64,000 nucleotides of DNA, from assembly GCA_039565995.1 (NCBI GenBank), contig CP154795.1, positions 3,472,001 to 3,536,000 of the forward strand. The letters are read 5' to 3'. Made by a program: the position numbers and the translations under genes. Origin of the DNA: Propionibacteriaceae bacterium ZF39. Its GTDB lineage: Bacteria; Actinomycetota; Actinomycetes; Propionibacteriales; Propionibacteriaceae. This document shows, piece by piece, positions 34,124 to 42,297 of this stretch; the stretch's first letter is position 1, and each line of letters opens with the position of its first letter. Below the pieces are notes generated by a model, which saw only the letters and a list, made by a program, of their open reading frames with translations, did no database searches and had not been told where the DNA came from.

Positions 34124-35494
34124 ATGACGTCGAGCATCTCCAACGAACCGATCAGCCCTCTCACGGGCGTCGACCGCATCGTCGAGACGCGGCTTCCGAC
34201 GCGGCATGGCGAGTTCGCCATGGTCGGCTATGAGGATCACCTCGGCGTCGCCCACGTGGCCATCACGGTCGGGCTCGACGACGAGACCCTCAACGGCGAG
34301 CCGGTGCTCGTGCGGATCCACTCCGAGTGCCTCACCGGTGACGCGCTCGGCTCGCATCGCTGCGACTGCGGCGATCAGTTGGACGCTGCTCTGGCCAGGA
34401 TCGCGCAGGAGGGCCGGGGCGCGGTGATCTATGTCCGGGGCCACGAGGGCCGCGGGATCGGGTTGCTGGAGAAGCTCCGGGCGTACGCCCTGCAGGACCG
34501 CGGCATGGACACAGTCGACGCGAATCTCGAACTGGGCCACCCCGCCGATGCTCGGAGCTATGAGCAGTCGGCCCACATCCTCGCCGACCTGAGTGTGACG
34601 GCGGTACGCCTGCTGTCCAACAATCCTGCGAAGCAGGAGGCGCTGGAGGCGCTCGGCGTCCGGATCGTGGATCGGGTCGCGCTGGGGGTGGCCGACCGGC
34701 CCGACAACGCCCGCTATCTGGCGACCAAACGCACGCGCATGCGGCACGACGAGCCCCTCGATCTGTGGGAGCGACTGCTCGACGGCGATGTGCCGACTCT
34801 TCGCGACGATCCGCTGGTCCAGCTCTACGGCCCGCTCGTCACGGCCGGGCCGGACCTGGTGATCGCGCAGCTCGGGCAGAGCCTGGACGGTTTCATCGCC
34901 TCCCGCACGGGCGACGCCGAGTTCGTCACGGGGCCGGAGGACCGGTTGCGGCTCCACCGGATGCGGGCGCTGGTGGATGCGGTCGTGGTGGGCGCGAGCA
35001 CGGTCATCGCCGATGATCCCCGATTGACCGTGCGGGACTGCGCCGGAGACGATCCCGTGCGGGTCGTGGTCGATCCGCAGGGCCGGATTCCCCTGACTGC
35101 CCACGTGCTGCGGGAAGCCGACGCGCCCACGCTGTGGCTGGTCGGGCCCGATGTGGCTGTGCCCGACTCGCTGCCGGCGCATGTGACGACCGGTCGCCTC
35201 GCGACCGCCGGCCCCACGGATCCGGCCGAGCTCCTCGCCCTGCTGGCCGACCGCGGGCTCACCCGCGTACTCATCGAGGGCGGCGGTCGTCTGGTGTCCG
35301 CATTCGTCGCCGCCGGGGAGGTGGACCGGCTGTATCTGACCACCGCGCCCGTGCTGATCGGCGACGGCGTCCCGGGCCTGCGGTTCGACGGGACGGACGT
35401 CATGGCGGAGGCCCTGCGCGGCCCTGTGCGGCGCTTCGCACTCGGCGAGGACGTCTGCACCGAGATCCTGCTTCAGGCAGGCAGCACCAGCTGA
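34124..35494 (+). CDS. GTP cyclohydrolase II (FAPy-type) fused to RibD C-terminal reductase domain
   Basis: 456 residues. Residues about 20-210 are GTP cyclohydrolase [22 protein letters not shown] with the three zinc cysteines, [38 protein letters not shown]. At the position of E. coli Tyr105 (DQGYDTVEAN) this protein has Met128 ([10 protein letters not shown]), the switch reported for S. coelicolor SCO6655, which yields 5-formylamino FAPy instead of APy. Residues about 235-450 are a RibD_C/dihydrofolate-reductase-like domain ([51 protein letters not shown]). No RibB or RibD deaminase domain is present. ATG 34124 chosen; TTG 34118 is possible. Confidence 0.92.
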   Translation: MTSSISNEPISPLTGVDRIVETRLPTRHGEFAMVGYEDHLGVAHVAITVGLDDETLNGEPVLVRIHSECLTGDALGSHRCDCGDQLDAALARIAQEGRGAVIYVRGHEGRGIGLLEKLRAYALQDRGMDTVDANLELGHPADARSYEQSAHILADLSVTAVRLLSNNPAKQEALEALGVRIVDRVALGVADRPDNARYLATKRTRMRHDEPLDLWERLLDGDVPTLRDDPLVQLYGPLVTAGPDLVIAQLGQSLDGFIASRTGDAEFVTGPEDRLRLHRMRALVDAVVVGASTVIADDPRLTVRDCAGDDPVRVVVDPQGRIPLTAHVLREADAPTLWLVGPDVAVPDSLPAHVTTGRLATAGPTDPAELLALLADRGLTRVLIEGGGRLVSAFVAAGEVDRLYLTTAPVLIGDGVPGLRFDGTDVMAEALRGPVRRFALGEDVCTEILLQAGSTS

Positions 35495-36276
35495 TCGACG
35501 TGGCCCACCTCGACCGTCAGGCAACCGGCGGCGAGTTCGGTCATCCGTCGTTCGAGCCATTGGTTCACCGGGCCCGCCAGCTCGGGATCGCTCTCGACCG
35601 CCACTGCTGCGCGTTCGCGCAGGTAGCCCTCGAGAAGACTCGCGTCGTCTCGGGCACCCAGCAGCCAGTGAGTGCGCACCTCGGTGAGCCAGCCGACGGG
35701 CAGCCGTTCGGCGAGGCGGCGCGGCGCGTCGGGCCCCGGTCGGGCACCCCGGCGCTGATGCGCGTTGAAGGCCTCGGCGATGGACCCGTCCAACGGGTCT
35801 TCGGGCCCGATCACGACCTCGCCGGTGACCGACAGGCTGAACAGCGCGGGCAGACGCCGCGTCACGAGCACTGCCGCCAGCGCGTCGAGGTCGGCCTCGC
35901 CCACCACGTCCAGCACTGCGGAGCAGGTCAGGAATGTTCCCGGCGTGCCGTCACCGATGAGCACCGGCAAGTCGGCGATCTCGGCAAGGAGGCCGGTGGC
36001 GTTCCGGTGTGCTGCGTGCCCGAGCAGGTCGGCATCGTGGTCGAGCACGGTCCAGCGGACGGGGACTCCGAGGCGGGCCGAGAGATAGGCATGGTTGGCA
36101 CCCGTGCCGGTCCCGATATCGATGCCGTGGGCCGGCCCCGGTGCCAGTCGCTCCGCCAGCGACTTCACCAGCGGCAAGGCCGCCTCCCGAGCCCGTTCGT
36201 CTGCGGTCGACCGCAACGCAAGCCACGATGGTTCGGCGACATTGTGGCCGTCGACGACGCCCTTGGCCTCGATCAC
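35473..36276 (-). CDS. Class I SAM-dependent methyltransferase
   Basis: 267 residues from GTG 36276, which follows GGAGGAA and overlaps the glycosyltransferase stop by GTGA. The SAM-binding motif I is [20 protein letters not shown], with acidic motif II ([11 protein letters not shown]). A YxxxF-like acceptor motif is not obvious, so the methyl acceptor is unknown. It converges on the cyclohydrolase fusion, their 3' ends overlapping by 22 bp. It is the last gene of the PTPS-glycosyltransferase-methyltransferase operon. Confidence 0.85.
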   Translation of the reverse strand: MIEAKGVVDGHNVAEPSWLALRSTADERAREAALPLVKSLAERLAPGPAHGIDIGTGTGANHAYLSARLGVPVRWTVLDHDADLLGHAAHRNATGLLAEIADLPVLIGDGTPGTFLTCSAVLDVVGEADLDALAAVLVTRRLPALFSLSVTGEVVIGPEDPLDGSIAEAFNAHQRRGARPGPDAPRRLAERLPVGWLTEVRTHWLLGARDDASLLEGYLRERAAVAVESDPELAGPVNQWLERRMTELAAGCLTVEVGHVDQLVLPA

Positions 36277-37322
36277 GACAGTTCCTCCAACACACACTCG
36301 AGGTCCCGTGCGGCATCCGACCACGTCCGCAAGGATTCGCGACGCTCAAGCGCGGCCCGCCGCCAGCGGTCCCGGCGTACCGGATCGGTCAGCCGGCCCC
36401 GCACCAGCCGCGCCCACTCCGCCGGGTCGCCGGGATCGGCGAGCGCCCCCGGCAGGTCACTCTCCGGGACGCCCGGCCCGCCGGCGAGCGCCTCGGCCGC
36501 CCCCGTCCCGCGCGCCACGATCGCGGGAATACCCCGGGCGAGGGCCTCGGTCACCACGAGCCCATAGGTCTCGGTCCACGACGGCACGAGGAGCAGATCG
36601 GTGGCCTGCCAGACGGTATCGAGCGCGGTGCCGGTGAGTTCTCCGGGGAGAGTGATGCGGTCTTCGACCGCGGCCGTACGCCCCAGTCGGCGCACCTCGG
36701 CCACGGTCTGCGGGTCACGATGGGGGCCGGCGAGGGTGGCCTGCCAGTCGAGGTCACCCAGACAGCCAAGGGCAGCCAGGAGCGTCGCGTGGTTCTTGAC
36801 CGGGGTGAGTGCCGCCAGCATGAGCAGCTGCGGAGGCTCGCTGCCCTCGGCCACGGGCGCCGGCTCGACTCCGGGCACGACGACGTGGGCAGTCAGGTCA
36901 TAGCGCCGTGCGAGATCCGCGCTCGCCCAATGACTGGGAACGGCGATCGCGGTGGCAGCGTGCAGGGCTCGGCATTCCGACGCGGCCAGCCGGGCCTGCT
37001 CGTCTTCCGGGAGACCCCGCTCAGCGGGCAACGGCAGGTGGACCAGCACGATGACGCTCACTCCCGCCGCCACCGCCGCCTCGAGCTCGTCCGGGCATAC
37101 CGACCCGATCAGCCCATCGACGAGCGCCGGCCCCTCGCCCCGAAGCGCCTCCGCGACCGCCGCCCGCTGCTCGGGCTCGGGCGAGGGCCAGTCGCCGGCG
37201 ATCCGACGCTCGTCGACCGCCCAGCCGCGCACGGTGAGCGCCTCGGCCAACCGCGCGTTGAAGACTCCGCCGCCACTGATCTGCGCCTGATCGGGCACGA
37301 GCAGCCGCAGCACCGAGGTCAC
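36273..37322 (-). CDS. GT4-family glycosyltransferase
   Basis: 349 residues from GTG 37322, overlapping the PTPS-like stop by 4 bp. GT-B fold: N-terminal RLLVPDQAQISGGGVFNARL, then the nucleotide-sugar domain with MLAALTPVKNHATLLAALG, and the EX7E donor motif in PSWTETYGLVVTEALARGIP with GTGAAEALAGG. It should transfer a hexose from a nucleotide donor, retaining configuration. The open frame reaches upstream to 37586, but that part overlaps the PTPS-like gene and is not homologous. Confidence 0.87.
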   Translation of the reverse strand: MTSVLRLLVPDQAQISGGGVFNARLAEALTVRGWAVDERRIAGDWPSPEPEQRAAVAEALRGEGPALVDGLIGSVCPDELEAAVAAGVSVIVLVHLPLPAERGLPEDEQARLAASECRALHAATAIAVPSHWASADLARRYDLTAHVVVPGVEPAPVAEGSEPPQLLMLAALTPVKNHATLLAALGCLGDLDWQATLAGPHRDPQTVAEVRRLGRTAAVEDRITLPGELTGTALDTVWQATDLLLVPSWTETYGLVVTEALARGIPAIVARGTGAAEALAGGPGVPESDLPGALADPGDPAEWARLVRGRLTDPVRRDRWRRAALERRESLRTWSDAARDLECVLEELS

Positions 37323-37696
37323 AGCTCCAGGCGATAGGACGCCCAGGCATCGGGGTGCTCGCGCAGGGTGACCTCGAGACAGGCATAGGGCTCGGTGTCG
37401 ATCCGGTCGCGCAACTGCTCGGCGATGTAGTGGGCGAGAAACTCGGTCGTCGTCAGCTTCCCCGCGAAAATCTCGAGCTCGTCGAGGTTCTGATAGTCGA
37501 GGTCGGCCAACACCGCGTGGAGCTCCTCCGTCGCGACCCCGATGTCGATCACGACGCCCATCTCGTCGAGGTCGGGCCGGTGCCACGTCGTCTCGACGAC
37601 ATAGGTGCAGCCGTGGAGCTTGCGGGCCGGGCCGAATCCGGGGTGGTCGAGGCTGTGGGCGATCATCATCCGGTCACGGACGGTGAGGGTGAACAT
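37319..37696 (-). CDS. 6-pyruvoyltetrahydropterin synthase homologue lacking catalytic residues
   Basis: 125 residues, T-fold of the PTPS/QueD family (MFTLTVRDRMMIAHSLDHPG through LEVTLREHPDAWASYRLEL). The zinc-site HGH is HGC (H28, C30), no catalytic Cys precedes it, and the catalytic LDH is LDY (Tyr68). Glu113, which anchors the pterin ring in relatives, is kept. The same loss of zinc site and triad with retained pterin pocket was described for the S. coelicolor homologue SCO6650. It is therefore unlikely to catalyse the PTPS or QueD reaction. First gene of the minus-strand arm of the cluster. Confidence 0.88.
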   Translation of the reverse strand: MFTLTVRDRMMIAHSLDHPGFGPARKLHGCTYVVETTWHRPDLDEMGVVIDIGVATEELHAVLADLDYQNLDELEIFAGKLTTTEFLAHYIAEQLRDRIDTEPYACLEVTLREHPDAWASYRLEL

Positions 37697-37739
37697 GAGG
37701 CTCCTGGGGTTCGAGAAACAGGACGGATTCGGGACAGAT

Positions 37740-38720
37740 TCAGGGGTACCGCACCACGGGACAGAGCCCGGCGACCGGCTCCCCGTCGGCCAATCGGCTC
37801 ATAAGCACGGGGAGGTCGTCGAAGTCGCAACCCTCCCCCAGCAGCGCGTCGAACCGGGGATCGCGCAAGGCCTCGAGAGCGTGCCCGAGCCGATCGGCCA
37901 GGGTCCGGCGGTGTCGGCGTACCAGCGCGACCGCGCCCACCTGACTCGCCCGGATCTGCAGTCTGCGGGCATGGAACTCACCCCCGAGCGGCACCTGCGG
38001 CGGTTTGCTCCCGAACCACGACACCTCGATCACCTCGGCATCGTCGCCGGCCAGGCGGAGCGCGGTGGCCAGGCCGGCCTCGCTCGCCGAGCAGTGCACC
38101 ACCACATCGCAGTCGTCGAGCGCATCGTCGGGGGACGTCCACTCGAGGCCCAGCTGCTCACACAGCGCCGCCCGGTCGGGATCCACCTCAACCACCTGCA
38201 ACCGGCCGAGCGGGAAGTCGGACAGCAGCGCAGCGACACTCGCCCCGACCATGCCCATCCCCACGACCGCGACCCGGTCACCGAAACAGGGCGCGGCCTC
38301 CCACACGGCATTCACCGCCGTCTCGACGGTCCCGGCCAGCACGGCCCGCTCGTCGGGCACGTCATCCGGCACCGGGGTCAGCGCATCGACCGGGAGGACG
38401 TAACGATCCTGGTGGGGAAAGAGCGAGAAGACGCGGCGTCCGCGCCAGTCCTCGGGCCCTTCCTCCACGACGCCGACGTTGAGGTAGCCGTATTTCACCG
38501 GCCAGGGAAAGTCGCCCTCCTGGAAGGGGGCCCGCATCAGGTCGGCGACCTCCGCCGGCACGGCGCCCTTGTTGACCAATCCCTCGGTGCCCCGGCTGAT
38601 GCCGGACCGCAGCGTGCGGATCACGGCTTCACCGGGGCCCGGGGCGGGCAGCTGTTCCGTCCGCAGTTCCCCGCGGCCGGCAGCGATCGTCCAATACGCC
38701 CGCGCAAGCATGCGTGTCAT
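37740..38720 (-). CDS. Medium-chain dehydrogenase/reductase-like protein without zinc ligands
   Basis: 326 residues from ATG 38720 (ATG 38711 is an alternative). GroES-like N-terminal half and Rossmann half with DRVAVVGMGMVGASVAALLS and acidic VVEVDPDRAAL, suggesting NAD preference. The catalytic zinc Cys is missing: SGISRGTEGLVNKG stands where alcohol dehydrogenases have CGVCGTD. KYGYLNVGVVEEGPE is characteristic of the BchC-like branch. It likely oxidises a sugar or alcohol on the pathway intermediate. It is 43 bp upstream of the PTPS-like gene and divergent from the phosphatidyltransferase. Confidence 0.82.
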   Translation of the reverse strand: MTRMLARAYWTIAAGRGELRTEQLPAPGPGEAVIRTLRSGISRGTEGLVNKGAVPAEVADLMRAPFQEGDFPWPVKYGYLNVGVVEEGPEDWRGRRVFSLFPHQDRYVLPVDALTPVPDDVPDERAVLAGTVETAVNAVWEAAPCFGDRVAVVGMGMVGASVAALLSDFPLGRLQVVEVDPDRAALCEQLGLEWTSPDDALDDCDVVVHCSASEAGLATALRLAGDDAEVIEVSWFGSKPPQVPLGGEFHARRLQIRASQVGAVALVRRHRRTLADRLGHALEALRDPRFDALLGEGCDFDDLPVLMSRLADGEPVAGLCPVVRYP

Positions 38721-38730
38721 TATTGCTGGA

Positions 38731-39306
38731 ATGGATATGTCGACGCGCACCGGGGCCGCGGGGCGCCTTGCGCCCCTGACCCCCGCGGACTGGGTGACCG
38801 TCACGCGCGCGGCGATGGGCGCAGGTGCGGCAGTCCTGGTCGTGCTCAGCCTGGTCGGCGTCCTGCCCCAGCGGCCGTGGTCTCTGTTCCTGCTCCTGGT
38901 CCCCACCTTCGCGCTCGATGCCGTCGACGGCGCGGTGGCCCGCCGAACCAACACCGTCACCAGGCGCGGTGCCATGTGGGACATGGAGGTCGACTCGGCC
39001 CTGCTCCTGATCGCCAGCCTCGCCGTGGCCCCGTTCGCGCCGTGGGCACTGGCGATCGGGCTCATGCGCTACGCCTTCGGCATCGGCGGTCGCCTCCGGC
39101 CCGCCTGGCGCGGCCGGTTGCCCTTCAATCAGGTACGCCGGGTCATCGCGGGGTTCCAGGCCGTGGCGCTGGCGACGGCGCTGGCGCCGTTCGTGCCGAT
39201 CCTGCTGGCCCAGCTGGTCACCGGTCTGGCAGTGGCCCTGCTCTTCTTCTCGTTCGGGCGCGATATCCGCTACCTCGAACGGCACGACACCGCGGTTCCA
39301 CAGTGA
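38731..39306 (+). CDS. CDP-alcohol phosphatidyltransferase-family protein
   Basis: 191 residues with about six membrane segments. The complete signature is present: D66-G67-A70-R71, G80, D84 and D88 (DGAVARRTNTVTRRG and the following AMWDMEVD). Such enzymes transfer a phosphoalcohol from a CDP-activated donor to an acceptor alcohol, releasing CMP. Only 10 bp separate it from the divergent dehydrogenase, so promoters must lie inside coding sequence. Its stop overlaps the flippase-like start (GTGA). In this cluster it could attach a lipid phosphate to the modified product (inference). Confidence 0.87.
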   Translation: MDMSTRTGAAGRLAPLTPADWVTVTRAAMGAGAAVLVVLSLVGVLPQRPWSLFLLLVPTFALDAVDGAVARRTNTVTRRGAMWDMEVDSALLLIASLAVAPFAPWALAIGLMRYAFGIGGRLRPAWRGRLPFNQVRRVIAGFQAVALATALAPFVPILLAQLVTGLAVALLFFSFGRDIRYLERHDTAVPQ

Positions 39307-40214
39307 CAGCCCGCGGACGCCACCGGAGGTGGGTGCGACCGGCGATCGGGGCCGCCCTGCTCGTCGCCGTGGTGGTGATGCTCGGACCGGAGACGGTCCT
39401 CACCGGCGTACGCAGCCTCGACGCGCCGACCCTGCTGATCGGCGCTGCGCTCGCGGCGTGGTCGACGGCTTTTGCGAGCTGGCGATGGGTCACGATCGCG
39501 CGGGCCTGCGGGTTGTCGCTGAACTTTCGGGACGCCCTCGTCTCGTATTACCGATCCCAGTTGCTCAACTCCACCCTGCCGGGTGGCGTCCTCGGTGACG
39601 TGGACCGAGCGGCCTGGCAGGCGCGGCATCAGCGCGATATCCCCCGCGGGGCCGGGGCGGTCGCGGTGGAGCGCACGGTCGGGCAGACGGTTCTGCTCCT
39701 GGGCGCAGCGGTGGTCATGGTGCTCTGGGGATCGGGCGCCGGCTTCTCCCCCGCCGTCCTGACCGGTCTCGCCGTCGCCTGTGTGGCTTTCGCCGGGCTC
39801 ACGGTGGTCGTCGGATGGCGTACGCAGGTCCTCGCGCGCGGCCGGACGTCCATCGGCTTCTTCGTCAGGATCGTCACGGCGTCGGCCCTGGCGATCATGG
39901 GATATGTGGGCACGTTCCTGCTCGCTGCCCATGCGGTCGGAGTAACTGCCCCGGCGACCGAGTTGCTTCCCCTCGCCGTGCTCGTGATCGCCGGGTCGGC
40001 CATCCCGGTGAACTTCGCGGGTTGGGGCCCGCGGGAGGGCGTGGCCGCGTGGGCCTTCGCGACGGCCGGGCTGGGCGCGGAGCTCGGGTTGTCCGTGTCC
40101 GTGGCCTATGGGCTGATCAGCCTCGTGGCCGTCCTGCCCGGCCTGATTCCGATCGCGCTGGGCCGGAGGCCAGTCGAACATCCTATGGACACCAAAGAAA
40201 TTCCTATGGCATGA
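39303..40214 (+). CDS. UPF0104/LPG-synthase-TM-like integral membrane protein (flippase-like)
   Basis: 303 residues from GTG 39303, with about eight membrane segments. It belongs to the family of the transmembrane flippase half of MprF and related proteins (COG0392-like): FASWRWVTIARACGLSLNFR, LVSYYRSQLLNSTLPGGVLG, and the terminal AGWGPREGVAAWAFATAGLG. The same frame is open far upstream (37605), which is a shadow of the dehydrogenase strand. Coupled to the phosphatidyltransferase by 4 bp, so it may translocate the lipid product across the membrane. Confidence 0.85.
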   Translation: MTARGRHRRWVRPAIGAALLVAVVVMLGPETVLTGVRSLDAPTLLIGAALAAWSTAFASWRWVTIARACGLSLNFRDALVSYYRSQLLNSTLPGGVLGDVDRAAWQARHQRDIPRGAGAVAVERTVGQTVLLLGAAVVMVLWGSGAGFSPAVLTGLAVACVAFAGLTVVVGWRTQVLARGRTSIGFFVRIVTASALAIMGYVGTFLLAAHAVGVTAPATELLPLAVLVIAGSAIPVNFAGWGPREGVAAWAFATAGLGAELGLSVSVAYGLISLVAVLPGLIPIALGRRPVEHPMDTKEIPMA

Positions 40215-40299
40215 GGAGTATCGTCTCCCGAGAGCTTCCCGCGGCGAGGTCCAGTGCCCGACCGCGGTTGTCCACTGATAACCAGAAAGCAGGACACCC

Positions 40300-42297
40300 G
40301 TGACGACACCCGTCCAGACCCTCGACCGCGTGGTCATTCGCTTCGCGGGCGATTCCGGTGACGGTATGCAGCTGACCGGCGACCGATTCACGGCCGACTC
40401 CGCGGTCTTCGGCAACGATATTTCGACGCTGCCGAACTTCCCGGCCGAGATCCGCGCCCCCCAGGGCACCCTTCCCGGCGTGTCGAGCTTCCAGCTGCAC
40501 TTCGCGAACTACGACATCATGACGCCGGGCGACCGTCCCGACGTGCTCGTCGCGATGAACCCGGCCGCCCTGAAGGCGAACCTGCGTGATGTCTCACCCG
40601 GTGCCGTGCTCATCATCGACACCGCTGAGTTCACCAAGCGCAACCTCGCCAAGGTCGGCTATGACAGCAACCCGCTCGAGGACGACTCGCTGGAGAGCTA
40701 TCAGGTCCATGCGTTCGACCTGTCCGGCCTCACTGTCGGCGCCGTCAAGGAGTTCGGGCTCACCCGCAAGGACGCGACGCGGGCCAAGAACATGTTCGCC
40801 CTGGGCCTGCTGTGCTGGTTGTTCAACCGGCCCACCGAGGGCACCGAACGCTTCCTCACCGAGAAATTCGCGAACAAGCCCGATATCCGCGACGCCAACA
40901 TCGCCGCGTTCCGCGCGGGTTGGGCGTTCGGCGAGACCACCGAGGCGTTCGCCCACCGTTACCAGGTGAACGCAGCAGTCATGCCGTCCGGCAACTATCG
41001 CCAGATCACCGGCAACACCGCGCTGGCGTACGGCCTGGTCACCGCCGCCCAGAAGGCCGGGCTCACGATGTTCTTCGGGGCGTACCCGATCACTCCGGCC
41101 TCCGACATCCTCCACGAGGTCACCAAGCTCAAGAAGTTCAACGTGCAGACGTTCCAGGCGGAGGACGAGATCGCCGCGGTCGGCGCGGCCCTCGGTGCGA
41201 GCTTCGTCGGCGCGCTCGGCGTGACCTCTTCCTCCGGCCCGGGCATCGCCCTCAAGGCCGAGACCATCGGCCTCGGCGTCATGACCGAGCTCCCGCTCGT
41301 GATCGTGGACGTCCAGCGGGCCGGCCCCTCGACCGGCATGCCGACCAAGACCGAGCAGGCCGACCTGCTCCAGGTTCTGTTCGGCCGAAACGGCGAGGCC
41401 CCGGTTCCCGTGATCGCGGCCCAGTCGCCGTCCGACTGCTTCGACGCGGCCATCGAGGCGACCCGGTGGGCCGTGAAATATCGCACGCCCGTCTTCGTGC
41501 TGTCCGACGGCTATCTCGCCAACGGCGCCGAGCCGTGGAATATCCCCGACCTGGCCACGATCCCGCCGATCGACCCCAAGTTCGCCACCGAGCCGAACGG
41601 CCCGACGGGCAAGTTCGAGCCCTATCGCCGTGACGAGGACACCCTCGCCCGACCGTGGGCCGTCCCGGGCACCCCGGGCCTCGAACACCGCATCGGCGGC
41701 CTCGAGAAGGCCGACATCACCGGCAACATCTCCTATGACCCGGCCAACCACGAGCGCATGACCAAGCTCCGCCAGGCCAAGGTTGACGGGATCGTCGCCG
41801 ACATCCCCGACCTCGTCGTCGACGATCCCTCGGGCGAGGCGAAGGTCCTCGTGATCGGCTGGGGGTCGTCCTATGGCCCGATCACCGCAGGCGTACGCCG
41901 GACCCGCGCGGTGGGCGGCAAGGTCGCGCAGGTGCACCTGCGTCACCTCAACCCGTTCCCCGCCAACCTGGGCGAGATCCTGAAGTCCTATGACACCGTG
42001 ATCTGCCCGGAGATGAACTCGGGCCAGCTGGCGATGCTGCTGCGCGCCAAGTTCCTGGTTGACGTGCAGAGCTACTCGCGCGTCCGCGGCCTGCCGATCT
42101 CCCTGTCGGAACTCGCTGCAGACCTCCTGGAATACATCGGCCATCAGGTCGAGCCCACCGAGGAGATGCTCAACGAGGAGATCACTGACAACGGCGCCGA
42201 ACCGCGCCACGAGGGTCACCACGACCCGAAGCCGACGGCTCTGACCGATCCCGGCCCCACCACCACCGACCTCGTCGACGCCAAGGATGCCCAGTGA
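40300..42297 (+). CDS. korA: 2-oxoglutarate:ferredoxin oxidoreductase, fused gamma-alpha subunit
   Basis: 665 residues. The N-terminal gamma domain (about 1-190, VVIRFAGDSGDGMQLTGDRF, LPNFPAEIRAPQGTLPGV) is fused to the alpha domain (from about 230: GNTALAYGLVTAAQKAGLTM, AYPITPASDILHEV, QAEDEIAAVGAALGASF). It oxidatively decarboxylates 2-oxoglutarate to succinyl-CoA and reduces ferredoxin, with KorB. The fused form is usual in actinobacteria. The C-terminal 40 residues are an acidic, poorly conserved tail. Its stop overlaps korB by GTGA. Confidence 0.94.
   Translation: MTTPVQTLDRVVIRFAGDSGDGMQLTGDRFTADSAVFGNDISTLPNFPAEIRAPQGTLPGVSSFQLHFANYDIMTPGDRPDVLVAMNPAALKANLRDVSPGAVLIIDTAEFTKRNLAKVGYDSNPLEDDSLESYQVHAFDLSGLTVGAVKEFGLTRKDATRAKNMFALGLLCWLFNRPTEGTERFLTEKFANKPDIRDANIAAFRAGWAFGETTEAFAHRYQVNAAVMPSGNYRQITGNTALAYGLVTAAQKAGLTMFFGAYPITPASDILHEVTKLKKFNVQTFQAEDEIAAVGAALGASFVGALGVTSSSGPGIALKAETIGLGVMTELPLVIVDVQRAGPSTGMPTKTEQADLLQVLFGRNGEAPVPVIAAQSPSDCFDAAIEATRWAVKYRTPVFVLSDGYLANGAEPWNIPDLATIPPIDPKFATEPNGPTGKFEPYRRDEDTLARPWAVPGTPGLEHRIGGLEKADITGNISYDPANHERMTKLRQAKVDGIVADIPDLVVDDPSGEAKVLVIGWGSSYGPITAGVRRTRAVGGKVAQVHLRHLNPFPANLGEILKSYDTVICPEMNSGQLAMLLRAKFLVDVQSYSRVRGLPISLSELAADLLEYIGHQVEPTEEMLNEEITDNGAEPRHEGHHDPKPTALTDPGPTTTDLVDAKDAQ

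Noticed and set aside
37605-39302. Long plus-strand open frame running into the flippase-like gene
   Set aside because: It lies opposite the PTPS-like and MDR genes, its translation is low-complexity Arg/His/Gly-rich with no homology, and the real product starts at GTG 39303.
40300-42297. KorA gamma-alpha fusion as a novelty
   Set aside because: This fusion is the normal form of actinobacterial 2-oxoglutarate:ferredoxin oxidoreductase.
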